Source: Sphingomonas_O sp031371635 (GTDB taxonomy: Bacteria; Pseudomonadota; Alphaproteobacteria; Sphingomonadales; Sphingomonadaceae). From it: a stretch of 64,000 nucleotides of DNA. The DNA is taken from assembly GCA_031371635.1 (NCBI GenBank), contig JANMJZ010000008.1, positions 3,073 to 67,072 on the forward strand, read 5' to 3'. The notes beneath the pieces were generated by a model. The model worked only from the letters and a program-made list of their open reading frames with translations. It did no database searches and had not been told where the DNA came from. Every line of letters begins with the position of its first letter. The stretch's first letter is position 1. The position numbers and the translations under genes were made by a program. This document shows, piece by piece, positions 48,905 through 58,104 of the stretch.

Positions 48905-50179
48905 TCAAAGTCTCTGACGGGAAAGTTCGCGCCAACCTATGTCGAGGCGACAATAGCCGTCCTCATAATCGATTGTCGCAAGTCTCTTGTATGCACGATC
49001 CCGAGCCTCTCTCAGCGAAGCGCCGATGCCCGTAACCGCAAGGACGCGCCCCCCGGACGCAACGCAGATCCCGTTTTTCGCCGACATACCAGCGATATAT
49101 ACAATCGAGTCGTCTTCGGAGGTCACGGGTATGACCACCTGGCCCCCAAGCACAGGCGCGGCCGGATATCCGCGACCTGCAAGTATAACGGTCAGTGTTG
49201 CAACCGCGTCGAACGTCGGCACACTGACCCCGGCAAGATCGCCCGATGCGGCTGCCAGCATCAGCGCGGCAAGGTCGCCCTTAAACCGCGGCATCAGCGC
49301 TTGTGTCTCAGGATCGCCGAAACGGGCGTTGTATTCGATAAGTTGCGGCCCGTCCGCCGTCAGCATGAGGCCTGCGTACAGCACCCCCACAAAGGGTGTT
49401 CCGGCTGCAGTCATCGCGGCAACGGTCGGCCGCAGGATCTCGTCCATCGCCCGTTGCTCGAGCTCGGGGGTCAGCACGCTGGCCGGGCTATACGCGCCCA
49501 TCCCCCCTGTATTGGGACCGGTATCGCCTTCGCCGATGCGCTTGTGGTCCTGCGCGGTGCCGAAAGGGACCACGGTGGTGCCGTCGGTGATCGCAAACAG
49601 GCTGACTTCTTCGCCTACGAGGAACGCCTCGATTACCACCGCATAGCCGGCGGTGCCGAAAGACCCGTCGAACATTTCGCAGACAGCAGCGGACGCCTCG
49701 TCGTGCGTTTCAGCGATCACCACGCCCTTTCCAGCGGCCAGTCCGTCAGCTTTAATCACCACCGGCAGGCCGAAGTCCGACAGGCCGGCAAGGGCAGCGT
49801 CCCGATCGACGAATTTCTTGTAGGCGGCCGTCGGGATGCCCGCCATCGCACAGAGGTCCTTTGTGAAGCCCTTTGACCCTTCCAGCCGGGCAGCGGCGCG
49901 ACTGGGGCCGAAAGTCGCTATGCCAGCGGCGGTGAGACTGTCGGCAATACCATCGACCAGCGGCCCCTCCGGTCCAACCACGACCAGACCGACCTCATTG
50001 CCCTGGCAAAAGGATACGACTGCGGCATGATCGGTCAGATCGAGCCCGACCAGTTCGGCATGCGAGGCGATGCCCGGATTGCCCGGCGCGGCGTAGAGTT
50101 TATCGCAGGTCGGCGATTGCGCCAGCTTCCACGCCAGCGCATGTTCACGTCCGCCCCCGCCGATCAGCAGGATGTTCAT
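48905..50179 (-). CDS. purD: phosphoribosylamine--glycine ligase
   Basis: PurD couples phosphoribosylamine and glycine with ATP in purine synthesis. The 424-aa ATP-grasp protein starts MNILLIGGGGREHALAWKLA, and has VVGPEGPLVDGIADSL, the glycine-rich DGLAAGKGVVIAETHDEA, and PNTGGMGAYSPASVL. Its ATG at 50177-50179 is fixed by the conserved N-terminus and overlaps the divergent xseA start. Confidence 0.97.
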   Translation of the reverse strand: MNILLIGGGGREHALAWKLAQSPTCDKLYAAPGNPGIASHAELVGLDLTDHAAVVSFCQGNEVGLVVVGPEGPLVDGIADSLTAAGIATFGPSRAAARLEGSKGFTKDLCAMAGIPTAAYKKFVDRDAALAGLSDFGLPVVIKADGLAAGKGVVIAETHDEASAAVCEMFDGSFGTAGYAVVIEAFLVGEEVSLFAITDGTTVVPFGTAQDHKRIGEGDTGPNTGGMGAYSPASVLTPELEQRAMDEILRPTVAAMTAAGTPFVGVLYAGLMLTADGPQLIEYNARFGDPETQALMPRFKGDLAALMLAAASGDLAGVSVPTFDAVATLTVILAGRGYPAAPVLGGQVVIPVTSEDDSIVYIAGMSAKNGICVASGGRVLAVTGIGASLREARDRAYKRLATIDYEDGYCRLDIGWRELSRQRL

Positions 50180-51644
50180 GCCCGACCCCCAAGAATTGGA
50201 AAACAGCGCGCTGCTAGCCGACAGCGGCCCCGGCGACAATTCCGCGCCGTTCACGGTGACAGAATTATCGGGGCGTCTGAAGCGCTATGTCGAGGACGGG
50301 TTCGGCCATGTGCGCGTACGTGGCGAGCTTTCCGGCTGGAAGCGGGTCGCATCGGGCCATTGCTATATGGCCCTGAAGGATGACGGCGCCGCCCTCGATG
50401 GCGTCATGTGGAAGATGGCAGCCGGGCGCCTTGCCTTTGCCCCGACCGATGGCGTGGAGGTGATCGCGACCGGCAAGCTGACGACCTATCCCGGCCGGTC
50501 GAAATACCAGATCATTATCGACCGCATGGAGCTCGCAGGTGAGGGGGCGATGCTGGCGCTGCTGGACAAGCTCAAGGCGCGGCTGGCGGCAGAGGGACTG
50601 TTCGCACTGGACCGCAAGCGGCCCTTGCCCTTCCTGCCACAAGTCATTGGGGTGGTCACGTCGCCGACAGGTGCTGTAATCCGCGACATCCTGCATCGCC
50701 TCGCCGATCGGTTCCCCACGCAGGTCGTGGTTTGGCCGGTGCTTGTCCAGGGCAATGGTGCTGCCGAGCAGGTGTCGCGCGCGGTAGCCGGTTTCTCCCA
50801 AATGGTGGCCGGCGGCCCGGTGCCGCGACCGGACCTCGTTATCGTCGCGCGTGGCGGTGGGTCTGTGGAAGACTTGTGGTCTTTCAATGACGAGGCGGTG
50901 GTGCGGGCCGTTGCTGACTGCACAATCCCCGTGATTTCCGCGGTGGGCCATGAAACCGATACGACGTTGTGCGATTTCGCGGCGGACGTGCGCGCGCCGA
51001 CGCCAACCGCGGCGGCCGAGATGGCCGTGCCGGTCCGTCGGGAACTGCTCGCTGTGATCGAGGCGCTGGGTGCCCGCACGCTGCGCTGCGCGCATCGTTA
51101 TCGGGAGCGCGGCAGTGAGCGACTGGCGTCGGTTCAGGCGCATTTCCCAGCCCCGGACACTTTGCTCGCCAGCCAGCGCCAGCGCACTGACGAACTCGGT
51201 GAACGCTTGCGGCGCGGGCTTGGAAAGTCGCTGGCTGATGCGCGCGGAGACCTTGCCCATGCGTCGGCTGCGTTACGGCCAGCGTTACTGTTGGCGCGGA
51301 TCGAAAGGTCGCGTATGCGACTGAATTCCGGGCGTTTCGATCTTCGCCTCGTCGCCCGCCCGCTGGCAGAGGCGCGCGACCGGCTCGACCGGTTATGGCG
51401 TATCGCAGAGTCGCTGAACCCCGACATGGTGCTGAAGCGTGGCTACGCAAGAATCGAGAGCCGCAGCGGTGGGTCAATCGTGACGACCGCTGACGCCCGC
51501 CAGGAACAGGCGCTGACCCTCGTGCTCGCCGACGGTCGCGTCGACGTGCGGGTTGAGCAAGGCGGCAGCGATAGTTATCTTGCGCCTAGGCCGCCGCGGG
51601 CACGCCCTGTCCGTGACGTGCCCGGCCAAGGTAGCCTGCTTTAG
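50178..51644 (+). CDS. xseA: exodeoxyribonuclease VII large subunit
   Basis: A 488-aa nuclease subunit. An N-terminal OB-fold (FGHVRVRGELSGWKR) precedes the catalytic domain: IGVVTSPTGAVIRDILHRLA, DLVIVARGGGSVEDLWSFND and ISAVGHETDTTLCDFAADVR. A long helical arm follows. The ATG at 50178 has AGGA 6 nt before it and shares two bases with the purD ATG on the other strand. An in-frame ATG at 50172 is the alternative. The small subunit gene xseB is not in the window. Confidence 0.95.
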   Translation: MPDPQELENSALLADSGPGDNSAPFTVTELSGRLKRYVEDGFGHVRVRGELSGWKRVASGHCYMALKDDGAALDGVMWKMAAGRLAFAPTDGVEVIATGKLTTYPGRSKYQIIIDRMELAGEGAMLALLDKLKARLAAEGLFALDRKRPLPFLPQVIGVVTSPTGAVIRDILHRLADRFPTQVVVWPVLVQGNGAAEQVSRAVAGFSQMVAGGPVPRPDLVIVARGGGSVEDLWSFNDEAVVRAVADCTIPVISAVGHETDTTLCDFAADVRAPTPTAAAEMAVPVRRELLAVIEALGARTLRCAHRYRERGSERLASVQAHFPAPDTLLASQRQRTDELGERLRRGLGKSLADARGDLAHASAALRPALLLARIERSRMRLNSGRFDLRLVARPLAEARDRLDRLWRIAESLNPDMVLKRGYARIESRSGGSIVTTADARQEQALTLVLADGRVDVRVEQGGSDSYLAPRPPRARPVRDVPGQGSLL

Positions 51645-51662
51645 CAAACACAAGGCGTGAAC

Positions 51663-51866
51663 ATGTTGATGTCTCCCTCGGGTCGCCTCGCGCGGCTGCA
51701 TTATATGGCGAACGGTTTCCGCGTAATTGCGCCAGGGGACCATGTGCTGTGCGCCGTCAGTGGTGAGCGCATTGCCATCGAAGATCTGCGCTATTGGAGC
51801 GTCTCCCGGCAGGAGCCTTATGCAAGCGCCACGATCGCTACTCGGGCGCTGTCCGCTGACTCCTGA
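51663..51866 (+). CDS. DUF2093 domain-containing protein
   Basis: A 67-aa protein. LARLHYMANGFRVIAPGDHV and LCAVSGERIAIEDLRYWSVS, then RQEPYASA, define DUF2093, a short alphaproteobacterial family found next to xseA. ATG 51663 is preferred because AAGG lies 7 nt upstream; the GTG at 51657 has no spacing. The following M23 gene overlaps its 3' end. Confidence 0.9.
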   Translation: MLMSPSGRLARLHYMANGFRVIAPGDHVLCAVSGERIAIEDLRYWSVSRQEPYASATIATRALSADS

Positions 51867-52788
51867 TGGCGTGATCGGCGTGCGCCTCTGCAGTGCTGCT
51901 GCAGCAGTCGCCGCACTTGCCGGTTGTCTGGGAGCGCCTGCGGTCCGGCTGGCGACCGCGGCCACGCCGCCGCCGGTGCATGTGGCGCCGCCCGCCCATC
52001 CGGCTCTGCTCAGCGAAGAACGAATCGGACCGATCATCTTGACGGGAAATGCCGTTCAGGGCGGCATCCTGCTCGGGCAGCTCGCCCGGGGTACCACAAG
52101 TCTCACGCTCGACGGCCAGCCGGTGCGGGTCGCAGAGGATGGGCAGTTCATTATCGGATTCAGCAGCGACGCGCCGGTAGCATCGGTTCTTCGTGCGAAG
52201 AACCGTGACGGGCGCGCCGTCGAACTGCCTCTGAAGGTCGAGCCGCGCGCCTGGCGTGTCGAGACGATTGCCGGCCTGCCCCGCTTTGCCCAGCCGTCGG
52301 CCGAGTTCGCCCGCCTGCGCCCTCCCGAACTCGCCCGGATCGAGGCTGCCCGCCGCATAGACGGTGGCGCAGGGGGATGGCGACAGCGCTTTATGTGGCC
52401 CGTGCAGGGCCGCATTTCGGGCCTTTTCGGTTCGAGCCGCATCTATGCCAATGGCGAAAAGGGCGCACCGCACGCCGGCGTCGACGTCGCCCAGCCCACC
52501 GGAACGCCCGTGCTTGCCCCCGCCGACGGCGTCGTCATCCTGGCAGCCGAGAAGCCCTTTACGCTCGAAGGCAATCTGTTGATGATCGACCATGGCATGG
52601 GGCTGAACAGTGCTTTCCTTCACCTGTCGCGGATCGACGTGAAGCCCGGCGAGCGCGTACGTCAGGGGCAACAGATCGGTGCCGTGGGCATGACGGGCCG
52701 CGCGTCCGGCCCGCATCTCCACTGGGGAATGAAGTGGCTCGACCGGCGGATCGACCCGCTGCTGCTCGCGGGGCCGATGCCCGGGTAG
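51820..52788 (+). CDS. M23 family metallopeptidase
   Basis: A periplasmic peptidoglycan endopeptidase candidate of ~322 aa. The LytM domain is complete: GAPHAGVDVAQPTGTPVLAP (H..D), GLNSAFLHLSRIDVKPGERV and ASGPHLHWGMKW (HxH). A hydrophobic N-terminal region with LAGC (SAAAAVAALAGC) suggests a lipoprotein. ATG 51820 has AGGAG 4 nt upstream; GTG 51871, right after the DUF2093 stop, would place LAGC closer to the N-terminus. Either is possible. Confidence 0.88.
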   Translation: MQAPRSLLGRCPLTPDGVIGVRLCSAAAAVAALAGCLGAPAVRLATAATPPPVHVAPPAHPALLSEERIGPIILTGNAVQGGILLGQLARGTTSLTLDGQPVRVAEDGQFIIGFSSDAPVASVLRAKNRDGRAVELPLKVEPRAWRVETIAGLPRFAQPSAEFARLRPPELARIEAARRIDGGAGGWRQRFMWPVQGRISGLFGSSRIYANGEKGAPHAGVDVAQPTGTPVLAPADGVVILAAEKPFTLEGNLLMIDHGMGLNSAFLHLSRIDVKPGERVRQGQQIGAVGMTGRASGPHLHWGMKWLDRRIDPLLLAGPMPG

Positions 52789-52791
52789 GGG

Positions 52792-53322
52792 TCAGCCAAT
52801 TCGCTTGGCCTGTACCCGCCCTCCCTTTTCGACGGTGACGAAGAAGCCGCCGAGCGAACCGCGCTCGATCAGCACCTTGCGGCCGGCCGCCGGGTCGCTG
52901 AAGCGCATGCTTGCCTCGACCGTTTCCCAGACCGCGCCACCCTCGACGGTAAAACGCCACTTGCCATAGCCGATTTCGCGCGCGCTCGTGATGACGGTGC
53001 TGAGTTCCTTTTCGTCGGCCGCGTCCTCGGCATTACCGGGTTTGCCCGACAGGAAATCGATGCGCGGCAGGGTGAAACCGAAGAGCCCCTTTCGGGCCTT
53101 GCGGACCTCCGCACGCTCCACGATCACGACATCGCCGCTGGCTGTCGCTGCGCTGAGCGCATCGACGGCGCGATCATAGCAGGCCAGTCGGGCAGCCGCA
53201 TCGGTAACCGTACGACAGGCCTGAAGGGCTGTCACCGACTTCGCGGATGCCGCTGGCGGCGCGGCGCCGATGGCGGGAAGGGCGATTACAGCGGCTAGGG
53301 CGGGCAGCAGGAAGCGCTTCAT
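52792..53322 (-). CDS. exported protein of unknown function
   Basis: A 176-aa protein with a signal peptide (KRFLLPALAAVIALPAIGAA). The N-terminal motif ACRTVTDAAARLACYDRAVD has two Cys in a helical 'CxxxxDxxxRLxCYD' pattern seen in several secreted proteins. The C-terminal part, RFTVEGGAVWETVEASMRFS, looks beta-rich. The start is ATG 53322. It converges on the M23 gene. Confidence 0.75.
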   Translation of the reverse strand: MKRFLLPALAAVIALPAIGAAPPAASAKSVTALQACRTVTDAAARLACYDRAVDALSAATASGDVVIVERAEVRKARKGLFGFTLPRIDFLSGKPGNAEDAADEKELSTVITSAREIGYGKWRFTVEGGAVWETVEASMRFSDPAAGRKVLIERGSLGGFFVTVEKGGRVQAKRIG

Positions 53323-53434
53323 CGGGACGATCTCTCCAAACTCATTGGTCCGCACCATGTCCCAGGGTCGTGGCGATGACAAACCTGTGTCACAAATGCA
53401 ACAATCGCCGATCAAAGCGGTTCAATCCGTACGC

Positions 53435-53444
53435 GCAACGTTGC
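53435..53444. promoter_or_regulatory. 10-bp perfect palindrome upstream of TonB receptor 1
   Basis: GCAACGTTGC is a perfect palindrome in the 252-bp region between the divergent exported-protein gene and receptor 1. It could be an operator, but no regulator gene is adjacent and I assign no function. No convincing -35/-10 pair was found nearby. Confidence 0.25.
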
Positions 53445-53574
53445 ATTGCGATCGCCCATCCCCGTAGAGACCGCATATCTGGCGGATCCTTCTGCCCGTT
53501 TTTGCGTGCGAAAACGTCGATACACAGGGTTTAATGCGGTGGCGGAAGCCGCCGGAACTAGGGGAAAAGACCAC

Positions 53575-56500
53575 ATGGTTACCAAGGCTCTCCGCCGCAA
53601 TCTGCTGGCGACGACCATCATCGCCGGGACCTTTATGTCCACTGGTGCCTTCGCGCAGGGAACCACGCCGGCCGCCGACGCGCCGAAGGACGAAGATACG
53701 ATCGTCGTCACCGGATCGCTGATCTCGAACCCGAACCTGGCGCAGTCGTCGCCGGTCGTGGTCACGACGGCCGAAGAAATCGCCCTTCGCCAGAACAACG
53801 TTGCCGAGGAAGTCCTCCGCAGCATCCCGGGCATCGTTCCCAGCATCGGTTCGGCGGTCAACAACGGCAACGGCGGCGCCTCGTTCGTCGATCTTCGTGG
53901 CCTAGGCTCGAACCGCAACGTCGTTCTGCTCGACGGTAACCGCATCGCGCCCTCGGGTCTGGTCGGCCGCGTCGACCTCAACAACATTCCGCTGGCACTC
54001 GTCGAACGCGTCGATGCGCTGACCGGTGGTGCCTCGACCACCTATGGCGCCGACGCCATCTCGGGTGTCGTCAACTTCATCACGCGTCGCGACTTCGCCG
54101 GCGTCGAAGTGTCGGTCGGTGAAAAGATCACGCAAAAGGGTGACGGCAACTACCTTCGCACCGACGTGACGATCGGCGGCAACTTCGACGACGGCAAGGG
54201 TAACGCCGTTCTGTCGGTCGGCTATCAGGAATCGGACCCCGTTTATCAGGGCGACCGCGACTTCTCGACCAATAACATCAGCTCGTTCTCGGGCACTTTC
54301 GGTGGTTCGGGCACGGCGGTTCCGGCGCGCATCACCGGCACCCGTCCGATCGATCCCGCCACTGGCCTGCCGAGCGTCAATCCGGCAACGGCCAACGGCG
54401 GTGCACGCCAGATCGACCCCACGACGGGACGTGCGGTAACGACCTTTGCTCCGTTCAACTTCAACCCGTACAACATCTTCCAGACGCCGTTCCGCCGCTA
54501 CAACATGTTCGCGTCGGCCCGTTACGAGATTTCGGATGCGGTTGAAGTCTACACGCGCGGCATGTTCTCGAAGAACACCGTCAATACGATCATCGCGCCG
54601 TCGGGTGTTTTCGGCTCGCAGGTCACTGTGCCGCTGAGCAACCCCTATCTGCCGACCGCGCTGCGCAACCAGCTCTGCGCTTTCAACACCTCAACGGTTG
54701 CATCGGGCCTTTACACCCCTCGCTTTGACGCAGCGACCTGCGCCGCTGCCGCGCTGGCAACGTCACCGACCGATCCGAACTTCCGTACGGTATCGTTCAA
54801 CCTGTCGCGTCGTACGGTTGAAAGCGGCCCGCGCACGAGCGAATTCGCAACGACGATCTTCGACTATCGTGTGGGTCTCCGCGGCGGAATCACCGATACG
54901 ATCAACTGGGATGTCAACGGCGCCTATGGCGAATCGGAAAACCGTTCGACTGTCGGCGGCTACGTCCTGACGTCGCGCGCCCGCGCTGCAGCCTATGCGA
55001 CCAACACGACGACCTGCCTTGGCACCGGTCCGAATCGTGCCGGTCCTGCAGGCAGCGACAACATCGCGTCGGCCGCAGGTTGCGTGCCCGTCAACTTCTT
55101 CGGTGACGCCGGCACGATCAGCCAGGCCGGTATCGCCTATCTCGTCCAGCCCTCGACGGTTCTGGTGAAGACCTCGCTCGCTCAGGCGCGCGCCGTGGTC
55201 AGCGGCAACTTCGGCCTTACGATTCCTTCGGCAACCGATGCCGTCGATTTCGCGGTCGGTGGCGAGTACCGCAAGTACGGCGCTTCGCAGTTCTCCGACT
55301 CGCTGTCGAAGTCGGGTGACCTCGGCGGTGCCGGCGGCGCGGCGCCCGACATCGATGGCGGCTACGACGTCTACGAAGCGTTCGGTGAACTCGTCGTTCC
55401 GCTGGTTCAGGACAAGCCGTTCTTCGACGAGCTGACGGTCAAGGGCGGCGTCCGCTACTCGAGCTACAAGGTCAACGCGGCGACTGCGCCGAAGTACAGC
55501 ACGACGACCTACAAGGGCGAACTCGCCTGGTCGCCGGTGCGTGACCTGAAGTTCCGTGGTGGTTACGCCCGCGCGGTTCGTGCGCCGAACATCGCCGAAC
55601 TGTTCAACCCGGTGACGACTGGCCTGACGTCGCTCGCCACCGACCCCTGCGCGGGCGCGGCGCCGACGACCAATGCCAGCCTGCGTGCGGTCTGCCTTGC
55701 GCAGGGCGCGCCGGTCGGATCGATCGGCAGCATCACCAACCCGACGGCTGGTCAGGCGAACAACACCTCGGGCGGCAACCTGAACATCAAGCCGGAAGTG
55801 GCCAGCACCTACACGATCGGTGCGGTCGTCACGCCCAGCTTCGTTCCGGGCCTGAACTTCACCGTCGATTATTATAACATCAAGGTGAACAAGGCGATCA
55901 CTTCGCCGACGGCCATCGACGTGCTCAACAAGTGCTTTCGTAACATCACGGCGTCGAGTGCAACCGATCCGGCATGTAGCTCGTCGGTCATCTCGCGTAG
56001 CGCGACGACCGGTGGTCTGGACGGCGATACCAACGTGGTTCGCGGCGTGATCACGCAGCTGACCAATGCGGGTCGCCTGTTTACCGACGGTATCGATCTC
56101 TCGATCAACTTCCGTCAGGACCTCGGCTTCACCAAGCTGACGCTGAACTTCACCGGGAACTACACCTTCCACTCGAACTTCCGTGCGGACGTTGCCGACT
56201 CGGCTTCGGTGGATCGTGATTGCACCGGCTATTTCAGCACCAACTGCGCTTCGATCCAGCCGAAGTTCCAGTGGAGCCAGCGGACGACCTTCTCGTTCGA
56301 CGACGTCGACTTCTCGGTCCTGTGGCGGCACATCGACAAGGTTGCTTATGAAGGACAGGCAGCTGACTATCTCGCGCGCGGCTTCACGGCCGGCAACCGC
56401 AACCTGTTCTCCGGTACGCTACCGGTACAGGCTGGCGCACCTTTGTCAGGAACGGGTCCGTACAACTTCAACTTCATCCGTGCGTACGACTATATCGATC

Positions 56501-56688
56501 TGGCAGCCCGGTTCGGCCTCACCAAGAACCTGGATCTGACCATCGGTGTCAGCAACCTGTTCAACACGAAGCCGCCGCTGACCGGTACCAATGCCGGCAC
56601 GACGTCGTTCAACAGCGGCAACACCTACCCGTCGACGTACGACTCGCTGGGTCGTTCGTTCGCGGCTTCGGCACGGGTTCGCTTCTAA
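53575..56688 (+). CDS. TonB-dependent receptor 1
   Basis: A 1037-aa outer-membrane receptor. Signal peptide RRNLLATTIIAGTFMSTGAF, then the TonB-box-like EDTIVVTGSLI, a plug domain (VDLRGLGSNRNVVLLDGNRI and GGASTTYGADAISGVVNFIT), and a 22-strand-type barrel ending in the C-terminal Phe of SARVRF. The plug has the usual NGNGG and YGADA loops. AGGGGA lies 9 nt before ATG 53575. It is large for the family, as in substrate-import receptors for oligosaccharides or peptides. A terminator follows. Confidence 0.95.
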   Translation: MVTKALRRNLLATTIIAGTFMSTGAFAQGTTPAADAPKDEDTIVVTGSLISNPNLAQSSPVVVTTAEEIALRQNNVAEEVLRSIPGIVPSIGSAVNNGNGGASFVDLRGLGSNRNVVLLDGNRIAPSGLVGRVDLNNIPLALVERVDALTGGASTTYGADAISGVVNFITRRDFAGVEVSVGEKITQKGDGNYLRTDVTIGGNFDDGKGNAVLSVGYQESDPVYQGDRDFSTNNISSFSGTFGGSGTAVPARITGTRPIDPATGLPSVNPATANGGARQIDPTTGRAVTTFAPFNFNPYNIFQTPFRRYNMFASARYEISDAVEVYTRGMFSKNTVNTIIAPSGVFGSQVTVPLSNPYLPTALRNQLCAFNTSTVASGLYTPRFDAATCAAAALATSPTDPNFRTVSFNLSRRTVESGPRTSEFATTIFDYRVGLRGGITDTINWDVNGAYGESENRSTVGGYVLTSRARAAAYATNTTTCLGTGPNRAGPAGSDNIASAAGCVPVNFFGDAGTISQAGIAYLVQPSTVLVKTSLAQARAVVSGNFGLTIPSATDAVDFAVGGEYRKYGASQFSDSLSKSGDLGGAGGAAPDIDGGYDVYEAFGELVVPLVQDKPFFDELTVKGGVRYSSYKVNAATAPKYSTTTYKGELAWSPVRDLKFRGGYARAVRAPNIAELFNPVTTGLTSLATDPCAGAAPTTNASLRAVCLAQGAPVGSIGSITNPTAGQANNTSGGNLNIKPEVASTYTIGAVVTPSFVPGLNFTVDYYNIKVNKAITSPTAIDVLNKCFRNITASSATDPACSSSVISRSATTGGLDGDTNVVRGVITQLTNAGRLFTDGIDLSINFRQDLGFTKLTLNFTGNYTFHSNFRADVADSASVDRDCTGYFSTNCASIQPKFQWSQRTTFSFDDVDFSVLWRHIDKVAYEGQAADYLARGFTAGNRNLFSGTLPVQAGAPLSGTGPYNFNFIRAYDYIDLAARFGLTKNLDLTIGVSNLFNTKPPLTGTNAGTTSFNSGNTYPSTYDSLGRSFAASARVRF

Positions 56689-56716
56689 ACAAGCGAATTG
56701 CCGACCGAATAAAATC

Positions 56717-56750
56717 GGGGGCGGTGCCTTGGCACTGCCCCCATTTTTTT
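56717..56750 (+). terminator. rho-independent terminator of TonB receptor 1
   Basis: GGGGGCGGTGCC at 56717-56728 pairs with GGCACTGCCCCC at 56731-56742 (one G-U pair) across a 2-nt loop, and T7 at 56744-56750 follows. It is 28 nt after the receptor stop. Confidence 0.9.
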
Positions 56751-56820
56751 GTTTCCGTCAGAGCGCGTTTGCGTCTTAATATTGGTCTATCTGACGGCAG
56801 GTCTTTTCCGGAGTTTGTTC

Positions 56821-57054
56821 ATGTCGACGTCGATCTTCTCACTGTTTCTTGCCGCCGCGACTGCGCAAGTCGCAGTGATGCCCGCCGATCCGCTCGACAA
56901 GGTACGTTGCGTCCGGGAAGACGTGACAGGTTCACTGGTGTCGAAGCGGAAGGTTTGCCATACCGAACGCGAGTGGCGGCGCATTCGCGGCGACGCGGAG
57001 GGTGAAGCCCGGCGCATCACCCAGCCGGGCAATCTCAACGATCTGAATAAATAA
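56821..57054 (+). CDS. small secreted two-Cys protein
   Basis: A 77-aa protein with a signal sequence (SIFSLFLAAATAQ). The mature part has VRCVREDVTGSLVSKRKVCH followed by TEREWRRI, the 'RCxRxxVTGSxxxxRRVCRTxxEW' arrangement I recall from sphingomonad periplasmic proteins. GGAG lies 7 nt before ATG 56821. It lies between the receptor 1 terminator and the convergent sulfotransferase-like gene. Confidence 0.7.
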   Translation: MSTSIFSLFLAAATAQVAVMPADPLDKVRCVREDVTGSLVSKRKVCHTEREWRRIRGDAEGEARRITQPGNLNDLNK

Positions 57055-57063
57055 CGAACTGGA

Positions 57064-58104
57064 TCAGGGGGCCCAGTATATAGGGTTCGGCAGAACCGGC
57101 GACACGCCGGCCGCCTCCGCCACCGCATGTGCCCAGACTTCCACCTTTTCGAGCTCGTCGAGATGGGCAGCGGCGGCTGCGTCATATTCTGCGTTGCGTG
57201 CCCGGGCGTCGAAATGGGCACGATGTTTCGAATGTTGGGCGAAAGCGGGGCCCTCGGTCACCGACTGCCACTGTGAATCGGACAGGCTGAGGTCGAAGAA
57301 GCTGCCGAGTGCGCGCATCACCTCAAGTGGCGCGGCCAGTAACGCCTCACTGTCCAGCGTTCGAACGCGGTCGGGTCCGAACTCGCTGGCAATCCGCGCA
57401 AAAAGCGTCTGTTGCGCCAGCCAGCCGACGGCGGCAACCTGCAGATCAGTCTGTCCCATATAGTCTTCGGTCGAGAAGCCGAGATCGACCAGGCCGTCCC
57501 TTAACAGCTTGACCAACAGGTCCCTGACCCAAAGCCTGCCGGTCATCTCCTTCTTGGCGATCGATCGCAGGTAGATCCCGAGTGGGGCGTGCAGCAGCAG
57601 CGCGCGCGAACCACGGTTCATTGTCATGATGCCGCGCGCCAGACCGTTCGACACATTGCTAGGTTTCACGATATTCGTCTCGCCGACGCCCAGGGGGCGA
57701 TCGAGCAGCCTAGTTGCCTGGTCGAGGACCTGAGCGATCCGCGCCGGCGGGCCTCCACCCCGGTGACGCCAGCCGACGATATCGTTGAAGACCGGGGGTT
57801 CCTTGAGCCCCATAGCGACGCCGGGAATATCGAACGCGCGCGCGAGCAGGGTCGAGCAGCAAAAGGCCGAATGGAAGATGAAATGCGGGGCGTGAAGGGG
57901 CGGCAAGGCGTCGATCGCCGCCTGTCGCCCGATTATCGTCACGGGCCGCCCGTTCGGCAGATACTCGTCCGTCAGGAAGGTCGCGCTGCGATGGTCATCG
58001 CGGGTCAGCCGCATGAAGTGAAATGCATCGCCTTCAGGGTCGTAGCGATGGGCAAGCCATGTCCCGTCCCGCACTACCTGCTGCACGTCAGGAGGCGGCG
58101 TCAC
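57064..58104 (-). CDS. sulfotransferase-like P-loop protein
   Basis: A 346-aa protein. After an N-terminal region (WLAHRYDPEGDAFHFMRLTR) comes a P-loop-like HFIFHSAFCCSTLLARAFDI at about residues 76-92, in the position of the 5'-PSB loop of PAPS-dependent enzymes. RALLLHAPLGIYLRSIAKKE may be the 3'-phosphate site. It starts in a 4-nt overlap with the upstream TPR-sulfotransferase gene, so the two are coupled. I call it sulfotransferase-like, not proven. Confidence 0.6.
   Translation of the reverse strand: MTPPPDVQQVVRDGTWLAHRYDPEGDAFHFMRLTRDDHRSATFLTDEYLPNGRPVTIIGRQAAIDALPPLHAPHFIFHSAFCCSTLLARAFDIPGVAMGLKEPPVFNDIVGWRHRGGGPPARIAQVLDQATRLLDRPLGVGETNIVKPSNVSNGLARGIMTMNRGSRALLLHAPLGIYLRSIAKKEMTGRLWVRDLLVKLLRDGLVDLGFSTEDYMGQTDLQVAAVGWLAQQTLFARIASEFGPDRVRTLDSEALLAAPLEVMRALGSFFDLSLSDSQWQSVTEGPAFAQHSKHRAHFDARARNAEYDAAAAAHLDELEKVEVWAHAVAEAAGVSPVLPNPIYWAP

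Noticed and set aside
54763..56331. 522-codon minus-strand frame inside TonB receptor 1.
   Set aside because: Repetitive Arg/Val/Asp translation is an antisense shadow of beta-strand codons.
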